From Limanda limanda (taxonomy: Eukaryota > Chordata > Actinopteri > Pleuronectiformes > Pleuronectidae), in the NCBI RefSeq assembly GCF_963576545.1, contig NC_083639.1, positions 17,737,118-17,801,117 on the forward strand: DNA of 64,000 nt, in the 5' to 3' direction. Made by a program: the position numbers and the translations under genes. Below, in pieces: positions 23,884 to 50,239 of the stretch (positions are counted from its first letter, which is position 1; every line of letters starts with the position of its first letter). The notes under the pieces are model-generated. The model did no database searches. It was not told the DNA's origin and saw only the letters and a program-made list of their open reading frames with translations.

Positions 23884-24984
23884 ACAAAAGGACACCCACA
23901 GGATTTCAGTGGGTGAGTGACAGTCCTTTGTTGCTCGGGTAGTCTAGTATAAGGGGGTCAGTGGGGTTGGGCTATGAAAGCCACCCAGTCAATCTGTCAG
24001 TTGTTTTAAGCCCACCCTGACCCCGTCTCCCTTAACACCTCGATTACCGGCTAGCCAGCTACAATTAAGGCGGCCTTGTACCTTCATCCCACTTTCTGCG
24101 ACAGCCTGAGGAAGTATTGGATTGATCCGGCCAATACGCCCAATCTGCTCAAGCACGCAGAGTACTTGTTTTTCTTTTTTTCCTTGTTCACTTGTCTAAA
24201 TATTATTTAGTTCCACCCTTGAGCCGGATTTGTCAGCAGGGATTTTGCTGGGCATGTTTTCACTCCCCATGCTGATGGCTGAGTACATTCAATGCCTGTT
24301 GTTTTTACATTTTTTCCCCACAATGTTTTATGTAATTTAAGGATTGTGTTCACTTCCACCCATCTGTTTGCCTGGTTGTTTCCAAGCGAGGTACAGTCTG
24401 TTTCCAGAGCAGGATGACCTATGACCTGATTCATGCGTCATCAGGCAGCTGCCCGTTCAGACCTTTGTCATGCAATCGGAGAATGAAACTGCTGGTAGCC
24501 AAAACATGATGTGGCGTCAACATTGCTGGTACTTCCCTGCTATTAACTGGCTGCAAAACTCATCACTAACCAATCCTGAAGGTTTCCTGATACCAGCAGC
24601 TCAAGGTCATTCTAAGGGGGTTGGCTCTGTCTCAGGAAGCGATTGTAGCTGCTTCACTTGGCCACTCCTCAGCCTGATTGCATTTGCCCTTAATTCTTGC
24701 GTTTTGCGATGGCAACATGTGCATATGCTCGGATAAATGCAAGCTCCCCCCCCCAAGGCTGGGTTTTGTGTGGTGCAGGCTCATGAGGCTTTTTCTTCTT
24801 GTTGTAGGCATTGACCTCGAGGAGGCAGAGACTCTATCTGCTATTTTGTGCAACATGAGCCACTCCGTTGGGCACAGTCAGGTAATTCAATACCACTTCC
24901 TGTCTTCACCTTGTGCAAACAGGCAAGGCTGAAGAGGTACCATTTCAGGGACAGTGGGGGGAGGGGACATTTTTGTGTCAGCCG

Positions 24985-25139
24985 TCTGCTTGGTAATTAC
25001 GTGCACGGACAAACGGCTGGCATTCGGAGGGAAAACAAATGAGGTTGGCTTTAGAGCTTCTTGGTAAACCTGGCCTGATCTGTTTTTGTGTGTGTGCATG
25101 TTTGAACGTCACCTGTGTGGACGGAAAGTGTGACCTTCC
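24985..25139 (+). repeat. 155-bp exact duplicate, copy 1 (ndrg3 intron 1)
   Basis: The segment from TCTGCTTGGTAATTACGTGC to GAAAGTGTGACCTTCC is identical, base for base as read by eye, to 26612-26766. The flanks on both sides are unrelated. It carries no recognisable gene or transposon ends. Confidence 0.9.
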
Positions 25140-26100
25140 CGAACTGAATGAAAAAATGCCCTCTGTGTCTAGCAGGCTGGCTCTTGTACAGTGTTATTAT
25201 CACACACAGTACATATCACATTGTGCCAGTGGGGTATCAGGAAGTACCACAGAGAGAAAGAAAGAGATGCAGTCAGGACTGAACTTGTGATACAGCTACC
25301 TGTCGCCATGAACAACATTTTACGCCGAATAGTAATTTAATTATCCCATTTTATTTAATTATGTTTGATATGTTAATATTTGGAACTGAATACCTGATGA
25401 ATTTTGGGTCCTTGCTGTGATGTGTATTTTTCAGAATTTTCTGACATTTTACAAAGCTTTAACAGTTAATATTTGCAGACAGCCCACAGCCACTATTAAC
25501 GGAGACTAAACATTAGACTGTGGTTGCTGATCCTGGAAAAACTATGGTTACACTTCGAAAATATGCAACCTATAGATCTCACCAACTCCCATCAGCCCTC
25601 TTGTCAAAGATTTGTCCCTAAAACACTTGAACGCACACTGTCTGCTAGAGGATGACTTTTCTGTTACTTGCTTGTTAACTTCTGGGCGCAGCAAGAGAAT
25701 GAGCAAGGGTGCAGGCAGGCCGGTGGGTTTGTGACAGAATTCAAATGATTGGTCATGTCTATTACAATCCTGTGAGGGCCACAGGCACTGGCTTTTTTCA
25801 GGGGCTTTTTATTTATGGCTTTCGTAAAGTGACAAGATTTCATTAAATAAGAAAAAGGGTTTCAGAAACAACTCACCAACCCTAGCTTTCACCAACTCCC
25901 TTGGTCAGTTCTGAATATTCTGTTCCTTCATTCATTTTGACTGGTGAATAGGAAAGTGTGTTGTTCATGTTCATTTGAGAACAAAAAGTTGCCAATACTT
26001 GAGATTTTCTTGCCAAACTGCGTATTAAATGTTGGTAAGTGATTGTCGTGTTTTTCTCTATTTTCTCGAACAGAGGGGTTTACAGTGATCAGAGAGGAAG

Positions 26101-43216
<17,116 letters not shown>

Positions 43217-44055
43217 ACCCCAACCTCAACCCCCTGCACCCTCCCATAGTAACTTATGTGCCCTCTCCCCGCTCTTTCTCTATCATCCCACTCCTAAGCA
43301 GTTCAGCATCAGGAGGATCTGTAACAAACTATGTGATTAGAAAAGCAGATGTAATAAATATATTAACAGATGCATATTATTAAATATTATATTGAATACA
43401 CTGTCACATCACATTCTAGAAACCGTAACTACAATCAGATGTGTTGTATATAGAAATGGTCAATCCGTTTTGTCGACTCAGCTGTCTATCGTCACCCTCT
43501 TCTATTTATTTTATTTTCACATTCTTTGTGTCCACACACATTATAGAAATCCTCCTTTGTAACTTTGTGTTTCCATTTAATTGCACGGTACAAGACTTTT
43601 GTTATCTTATCTGATCTCTTCCGATGTGGGCTCTCAAAATGTGGTTATACTGATGGTGAGTTTATCTCTGTACAGCTGCAAAAATAGGTTTGCGGTCTTT
43701 AATTAAAATGCCAGAACAAGTGATGTAAAGGAAAAACAATTGCATAACGTAGCACACACACTTGAACTAAGTCAAAGCTGAGCAGAGAACATGAAAAGTA
43801 CATTCAGTGTTGTGTACCAGTAAGTCGACTCTTTCTTTTTGTAAGTGAACTCATCTCCCTTTTCTCTCTTTTTGATTTGTGTTAATGTTTTTGTTCAGTT
43901 GATTAGATGACTCACTGATGTTTTAACAACCTTTAACAAGTAGTGTCTGATGTGAAAAGTCTGAGTTCCTACACTGAGGAGCCCAGTGGTGCTTCTCACT
44001 GTCTGCTGATTCAACTCATTTATATTACTACTGAATAAAGCTACAACACGAGAAC
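43217..44055 (+). other. ndrg3: ndrg3 3' UTR and polyadenylation signal
   Basis: Runs from the TAA at 43214-43216 to an AATAAA at 44034-44039, followed within 30 bp by a GT-rich element (TGTTTGCTCTGCTTGTTTGT). This gives a 3' UTR of about 0.84 kb. Confidence 0.7.
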
Positions 44056-44530
44056 ATGTTTGCTCTGCTTGTTTGTCAATGTAAGGACATCAGGATATTT
44101 TTAAATGAAAGAAAGACAAAGTAGAACATATGTGCCAGTGCAGCGAGTTTGTACTTTACCTCTCTTAGTGGAAAAGTGAGGTTACTATGGTGAGAACGTT
44201 TCCAACCACACTTGTTCTTATTTTCTCTGAGATAACCGGTGTCACAGATGAGGCGTCTATATTTAGCCCTGAGTGAGAAATACTGGTTAGCTGCTGTGCA
44301 AGTGCGATGAGGAGATTGACTCAAAACTGAAAAGATGTCGAGAACATGGGAAATGTTAATCCGATGTTCAAGTCATCTCACAGTTCCCTGTTAAACACAG
44401 TTTTACTCGACTGATGTCAAAGATAAATAAACTCTAAACTATATTGCATACAAACATAACAGCATTTTTACTGTATTAGAATGCAGTAAAAGATAAGATG
44501 TACCTTTCATTGATCCTAAGTAGAGGAAAC

Positions 44531-44925
44531 TCAAAATTGACCCTGCAGCATAAGGAAATCGCAGCGTAAGGGGAATCTGTAGTAAGAAATACAAATTTAA
44601 AATCTAGAATGAATAAGAAAAAAAACTATATAGTGGCTTCATATTGCTGTGCACTAACATCTTTAGGGTTTAAAATAATACATTTTATTTCACATTGCTT
44701 TTCTAAATACTCAAGTCTGCTTTAGAATATATCAGAAACATAAATAATTTAAGGAAAACCAAGAATTTAATTTGCAAACACCTATCAATTCAACATATCT
44801 ATCACAAGAAAAGTTAAAAGGTAAAATCAGGCTAATATCTTTGTATTTCATCGCGATCCAAGCAGAATATTTTACCATTAAACATTGAACATGGTACTAA
44901 ATGGTAAACGTGAGATATTCAATAA
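44531..44925 (+). repeat. Diverged duplicate block A (upstream of sla2 promoter)
   Basis: Aligns by eye with 46203-46525. Shared pieces in the same order are GTAGTAAGAAATA, CATATTGCTGT/CATGTTGCTGT, TTTAATTTGCAAACACCTAT, TTTCATCGC, ATCCAAGCAGAATATT and TGAACATGGTA. Similarity stops on both sides. It may be a local tandem duplication or two copies of an unrecognised AT-rich repeat. Confidence 0.65.
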
Positions 44926-45662
44926 AAAAACATGAAGTTCTGATATATTGCTCTTACTCTGGCCCTTCACAGTGATTCAGCACAAATCTGATCAGCTGAG
45001 GTAAAGACACTTTTAAAGTTTCCATCCACTGGAGATTGTTTTGCTTCTAAAAATCCTGTGTATCATTAAAGATTAGACAGAGAGGATTTATATCATTTTT
45101 ATAGAAAATGTTTATCAGCAACTTTGAGTGTAGATGTTTCTCTTAGCAGAGACTGAAACAAGAAGTCATCTCATTTATTGCTCCCTTATGTATGTTTTCT
45201 TATGTATCTTGGACTTTTTCACATTTACAATTTACATGCCCACATCGCCAGTGTGGTTGACTCTGCAGTGGCAGCATGATGGGTGAACTGGTGAGTGCAG
45301 ATCCATCGGGCCAGGAGGAGGTCGATAGGAGAAGCTTCATCATGCCTCTGCAGAGCTCTTATCTGACCCTAACATGACTAAGTGTAATCTGAGCACCGGG
45401 CTGGCAATCGAAACGTGGCTCAGTGCAGTGTTAACCTCTCTAACACAAACTGTCCTTGTGATATGATGTCACTGCACTTCACCCCTCCTCATTGATGCTT
45501 GTACATGTATTTGTAAACCCTGCCTACGTACACATACAGTGAATTCCGTAAACAAGTGATGCACAGTTGGCTCTGCTTGAAAACATCCTGCATCACAGAG
45601 ATCAGCACGGGCTGTTCAGGGGTTGAGCGTCACAGGAAGCTGCAGCAGGGCCACATGCCGCA

Positions 45663-45668
45663 TATAAA
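45663..45668 (+). promoter_or_regulatory. sla2: TATA box of the sla2 promoter
   Basis: TATAAA sits in GCCGCATATAAAGAGCAAGC, about 110 bp upstream of a consensus donor. The surrounding 100 bp contain two AGGAAG motifs (CACAGGAAGCTGCAG and GCAGGAAGCC) that fit ETS-family sites, which suits a blood-cell gene. The nearest downstream coding exon on this strand is sla2. Confidence 0.55.
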
Positions 45669-45692
45669 GAGCAAGCAGGAAGCCTCGACTCT

Positions 45693-45776
45693 TCAAGCAG
45701 ACACACGTTGTTCCTCAAGAGGATTTGGAAATGATTGACTGATAAAATCCATATCACTTATTATTCTCCTAAGGAG
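45693..45776 (+). other. sla2: sla2 non-coding exon 1 (5' end approximate)
   Basis: Starts about 25-30 bp after the TATA box and ends CTCCTAAGGAG before the donor GTGAGT at 45777. The coding exon at 47122 begins with an acceptor and 39 bases of UTR, so a spliced leader is required. The leader holds a minimal upstream ORF, ATG ATT GAC TGA, starting at 45731. Confidence 0.5.
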
Positions 45777-47121
45777 GTGAGTACATCACTTGCTCTGGGT
45801 CTTTTTCTTGAAGGAAGTTATTTTATATTTACATATTTTTATTGAGTCATTCAAAGATTGTCCATTAAATCTTTGAGCGCCCTCAATATTACGCTTGTGT
45901 TTTACAGATATATAGACAAGATAGAAAACTTTGAAAAACATATTAGTACCTGGAAAGAAGGATAAAGTGGTAAAACATAATATTAATAAAAACAAACAAA
46001 ACGTTTATAGGGAGATGTACCTTTGTATATTTTGAGAACATTTGAGTTAGAACAACCTGTAGAGTTCGAAAGCATTCCATTCACTTGTTTCCTTCTTGTG
46101 ACAATTGTTAAAAAAATCTATTAAGCATAATTCATTAATTGAAATACCCAGGTTCGATGTCATTAACATATTATATCCACCTACCCCAATATGACTGATT
46201 CACACACAATTGACACAGCAACACAGGGAAATAGGAGCCAGGGGAAAATGTAGTAAGAAATAAGATTTGAGACAATCTAAAACAAAGTTTCATGTTGCTG
46301 TACACCAAAATCTTAACAGTTTAAGATATGTCATACATATAAACAGGAATTATTAAACCGAACACAAGCGTTTAATTTGCAAACACCTATCAATTTAACA
46401 TGTGTATCATAAGAATAGTTCAAAGGTAAAAACAAGGTTAAAATCAGGTTAATATCCTCTTTATTTCATCGCAATCCAAGCAGAATATTGTACCACAAAA
46501 GACTGAACATGGTAATAAATGTTGAATCTATTTAGTTGCAGCTTTACTGAAACGCTAAGTTTCTCCATGACATAAATTAACTTCATGGTTTCAATAAAGG
46601 TGTCTTGTTTTATTTTCATTCACTTTTTTTCACTTTTCACTCAATGACCTGATTTTTCCTCTCTGATATAAGAAAGTACCTGCCTCCATAGCTGTATTGT
46701 ATAATAATGCTCTAATATAAATGGAGGACTTGGCTATGGTTCCATTTTTTTACATTTTTTAGATAATTTACTAACTTTGACACTACCCAGTCAAAAAAGA
46801 AGTATGCATAGAGAGGGTAAAATCTCAACACTCTATTATTTTTTATAAATCTTTCTCATGTGGCGTAACAAACATGTTCGATGGAAATTTAACACAGGAT
46901 ATCTATTCCTCTTGTTGTGGTGAAGCGCCTTCCTGTTACAGAAAGGTTTCTTTTTACTTAAAAGTGTGCAGCGTTTGTGAGCTGTTCTGCTGGTGGGAGT
47001 CATAATGTAATAACTCACGGAATAATACAATTATGAATAAATGTTATTTAAGATTTTTAAAGACGTACCATTTTCTAAACATGCTCCATATCTCAACCTT
47101 TTTCCTGCATCTCTGTTACAG
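45777..47121 (+). other. sla2: sla2 intron 1
   Basis: AT-rich, with no coding exon seen. It contains duplicate block B (46203-46525); otherwise I see nothing notable. Confidence 0.5.
46203..46525 (+). repeat. Diverged duplicate block B (sla2 intron 1)
   Basis: Partner of 44531-44925, in the same orientation and about 1.67 kb downstream; the two blocks bracket the sla2 promoter and first exon. It contains small indels relative to block A, so the copy is not recent. Confidence 0.65.
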
Positions 47122-47160
47122 CAGCAAGAGCCAGTTCTAATCGGTAAGAAGCCAAAGAAC

Positions 47161-49658
47161 ATGGGCACCTGCCCCATCAAATCTCGATCCAGCCGCCCCA
47201 TCCTTGAAGATCCACCTGAACCTGTGGTAGAAGGTAGATATAATCCCCACAGCAAATAAAAAGAAGAAAAATGTAACAGATCCAATTGCATTTATTATAT
47301 TCATGTCATCTTTCCCTCTGTAGACCTCCAGGAGAGTGTGATTGTATCCCTCCATAACTACCCGTCCTTGGGTCACACAGAGTTGACCATGTGCATGGGA
47401 GAAAGGCTTACCGTCATATCAGAGTACGTGATGTAACTCCTCATGTTTGACCTTCCCCCTGGTTTTCACTGAGACAGACACAATTAGTCATCATGATTTT
47501 ATTTTCTCCAACAGCGATGGTGATTTCATGATGGTGAGATCCACAACCACAGGTCACGAGGCCTACATTCCGAACAACTACACTGCCAAGGTGACACACA
47601 GGTAGGCGTTAGTCAGGAAGATGATGTGCAACTCGGTACTGTGTGTGTACGTGCTTGTGTGTGCGTGAGTGTTAGAGAGAGAAACCAGACAAATCTGCAT
47701 TGTTAGAAGAAAGGCAGGGAGTTCCCATACACGTGGGAGGAGTCTCTGTGTAGGTGAACTTTACTTCAGTGTTCGGAACCAGCCCTCTGTTCTCTCCAGT
47801 GATGTGACGTCTGCCTCCTGCTCTTTCACTCCTCCTCCAGTGGGGGATGTCTCTGTCATTGTTCCAGTGGACTTTCCAAACCTAAAATCTCCCACGGTCT
47901 GATTGTGTGCTGCACGTCTGTTCTCTGTGTTCAGGTGGTTGTTCACAGGTATCGGCAGACTCAAAGCTGTGGAGCTGCTGCTGCAGCTCAGTAACCAGAA
48001 TGGCGCCTTCCTGGTCCGAGATTCAGAGTCAGAGAGAGGTTAGAGGCTTCTTTCTTTGTTCCTTGATTTTGGAGTTTCCGGGGTAAATAGTGTTGCAGCA
48101 GATACCAATACAATCAAAGTAACTGGGGATCGATTGTTTAGATGTAATAAAACAGAAAAAGAACATACAACACCTCCATACTGCTCCTATTGTGTCATCC
48201 AAGTGTCTGTAAGCCCTGACTTTCAAATCCGACTCGAAACCGCTTCATGTTTTTAGCTTAAATATCCTCTGGTATCCTCAGAATTTGCCATTTACTTCAA
48301 TTGTATTGGATTTGGCTGCAACACTGTTCATCCTTGACTCCATCAGCATAGTGGTGAGTAGATGAGTGAGTTTTCCTTTTTGGGTGAACTGTCTCTTTAA
48401 GACTTGAGCTCAGTGACAGTAATTTGTGATGAGTTTGATTTAATGTTATTACTTAATTTGCCTTAGAAGATTACTCCTAAGGGGTTAACAGGTAAAAGCA
48501 ATTAAGTCTCACTGCTGAATCTGTGTGCTATTCCTGTCTGCAGACTGTCACACGCTGTCCGTCCTGAGGAGAAGCAACTCCTCGTACCTCGATGGTGTGA
48601 AGCACTACCGCATCGGTCAGCTCCGGAATGGCTGGGTCTACATATCCCCAGGACTCACTTTCCCCTCCCTGCATCACCTTGTGGAACACTACTCAGGTTT
48701 GTACTGAGAGTGAAACTGTTTCCTCACCTCAACGCTCAAACCCTTAAAGAGCTCAAATGTAAAATGAACTCCCTTTCACAGAGAGTGCAGATGGATTGAC
48801 CAGTCGACTCTCAGCACCTTGCTTCATCCAGGGTTTGAGTGACCCCAGAGAGGCCAGGCCTGTACCCACCGCTATCAGGAGGCCGACCATCAACTGGAAG
48901 GACATAAGCAGGTGCAGCAGACTCTCTATCTTTTTCTTCTCATGGTGACATCCACAAGGTGTCACTCTTGGTGTGGAGGACTGTGAAATCCCCTGCTGGC
49001 GTCCTGGTTCAAACAATAGATCAATTCTATCTCAGTGAAGCTCTTCACTCTCCGTTTTAGTTACCTCCAGCAAGGAGGACCATTGTGAGAAAGGGCATTT
49101 CTTAATAGAGAATGAAACTTGATGAAGGGAACTGTATATCTGAGTCTGAGTGTGGGACATCTTGATTGAATGTAAGGTGACAGGTGGGATCTTGAGGATG
49201 CATGCGCTCTACTAAGCCATTCTAGTCAACTCTGTTTATGTTGATTCAACTCTACTATTATTTGGGTTTCAGTATTGCGTGAACTCAGCGAGAAGAGTGT
49301 CTATACAATAACAATGCAAGTAAATAAGACTGTAATTTCAACGGGTCTCTGCCATGTTTGAGTGTTGGTTACTATATGTTCAGAGCAGGATCCTTCTGAC
49401 AATGAGCACCACTAAACAAATAAACAAAAGAGAAACTTGGGGTAGTGTGGAAAAAGTGCTTTTGAGGCACATTATCCTCAACAATACAATCACTTTACTC
49501 ATCACAGCGTCAAATCCTTCTGTGTGTCCTCCAGGTCCATGCTCTTCAAGAGGAAGAGGACAGAGTCGGACAACTCTCTGGTGAGCGAGGGGCTGAGGGA
49601 GGCCATCAGCTCTTACCTCCAAATGACAGAAGGCACCGATCACAGCTGGGACACTTGA
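47161..49658 (+). CDS. sla2: Src-like adaptor protein 2 (SLAP2), 7 coding exons
   Basis: Membrane-anchored adaptor that down-regulates antigen-receptor signalling by recruiting the ubiquitin ligase Cbl. Coding exons: 47161-47233 (exon 47122-47233), 47324-47423, 47515-47601, 47935-48038, 48544-48696, 48782-48911, 49535-49658; phases agree and give 256 residues (human 261). N-terminal MGTC could carry myristate on Gly2 and palmitate on Cys4. The SH3 domain spans about residues 29-84 (SLHNY 33-37, AYIPNNY 74-80); the usual tryptophan pair is replaced by F62-M63. The SH2 domain spans about 88-180, with the phosphotyrosine arginine R115 in FLVRDSE and [20 protein letters not shown] near its end. 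There is no kinase domain, as expected. The C-terminal tail ([15 protein letters not shown]) matches the SLAP2 tail. The gene lies downstream of ndrg3 on the same strand, as in human. Confidence 0.94.
48065..48399. mobile_element. TTAA-type MITE, copy 3 (left end missing)
   Basis: The right end, CATAGTGGTGAGTAGATGAG to GGGTGAACTGTCTCTTTAA, and interior pieces (GGGGTAAATAGTGTTGCAGC, TGTCATCCAAGTGTCTGTAA, GTATTGGATTTGGCTGCAAC) match the element at 11294-12114. The left inverted end is absent, so this is a truncated copy. It sits in the sla2 intron that splits the SH2 domain. Confidence 0.65.
49061..49125 (+). repeat. Fragment of the CCTCC..GGAGG repeat family
   Basis: TTACCTCCAGCAAGGAGGAC matches the inverted end of the repeat at 60005-60141. 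It lies in the last sla2 intron. Only the end is recognisable. Confidence 0.35.
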
Positions 49659-50010
49659 GGAAAGGGATCCGTCTGATAGAATGAAGCCAGTCAGAGACAT
49701 ACAGTCGAGCACTGACCCGCCTCATGTGCACTTTGAGCAGAACAGTGCACGGGGTCGTCTGGACGCCCACATGTGGTTCTCGCACACCGGCCTGCAGTGG
49801 CAGGAAGGCACTACAAAGCTTGGAGCTGGGACATGTTTGTCATTAAAAGACAAAAAGACAGTGATTCCCATTGGTTCTCCAATGTTGAATCCATCTATTA
49901 ATTTATAATCCAATTTGTGCAAGCTGTTTGAATGTAACGTATCATATGTTAAATGTATTGTGATATGATTGTTATCTTGGGTATGTTATTGGAATCCAAT
50001 AAAAACAAAC
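49659..50010 (+). other. sla2: sla2 3' UTR and polyadenylation signal
   Basis: From the TGA at 49656-49658 to AATAAA at 49998-50003. Only about 235 bp separate this signal from the trpc4ap start codon, so sla2 transcription ends very close to the trpc4ap promoter. Confidence 0.75.
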
Positions 50011-50239
50011 TTTTGCAACGTGATAAATGAGCATCACAAACTCATAACCTGTGTGTCCTCGGAGCAGCAGTGGAATCCTGCTGATAAGCTCTGATTCCAC
50101 ACTGTGTGTATGATCGGACATGTTCGCTTTGGGCAGTGTGTGTGTGCTCCTCTGCCAGCAGATGCCGCTTAATTACCTGCACCACTTCATCACAGCTTCC
50201 ACTTCCTGCCCCGACACTTCTGTTCAGGAAGAGGCAAAA
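50010..50239 (+). promoter_or_regulatory. trpc4ap: trpc4ap promoter region and 5' UTR
   Basis: The short gap between the sla2 polyadenylation signal and the trpc4ap ATG must hold the promoter. No TATA box is evident. CpG density rises through exon 1 to about 50620, fitting a CpG-island promoter that extends into intron 1. The start site cannot be placed by eye. Confidence 0.5.

Larger units (their letters stand above)
13099..26073 (+). other. ndrg3: ndrg3 intron 1 (about 13 kb, no coding exon seen)
   Basis: I found no coding exon here on either strand; the ORFs are short and lack splice context or recognisable protein. The first 600 bp remain CpG-rich (to about 13600). It contains a MITE (14829-15152), a hairpin plus tandem repeat (23805-23883) and one copy of a 155-bp exact duplicate (24985-25139), with mononucleotide C/G tracts near 17044, 20645 and 24746. 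The stretch 22860-23130 is moderately GC-balanced with several motif-like blocks and could be a conserved non-coding element, but this needs alignment to other fish. Confidence 0.6.

Noticed and set aside
23850..23896. Short direct repeats that could suggest a CRISPR-like array
   Set aside because: Only two adjacent units without spacers, in a vertebrate intron; this is a tandem repeat.
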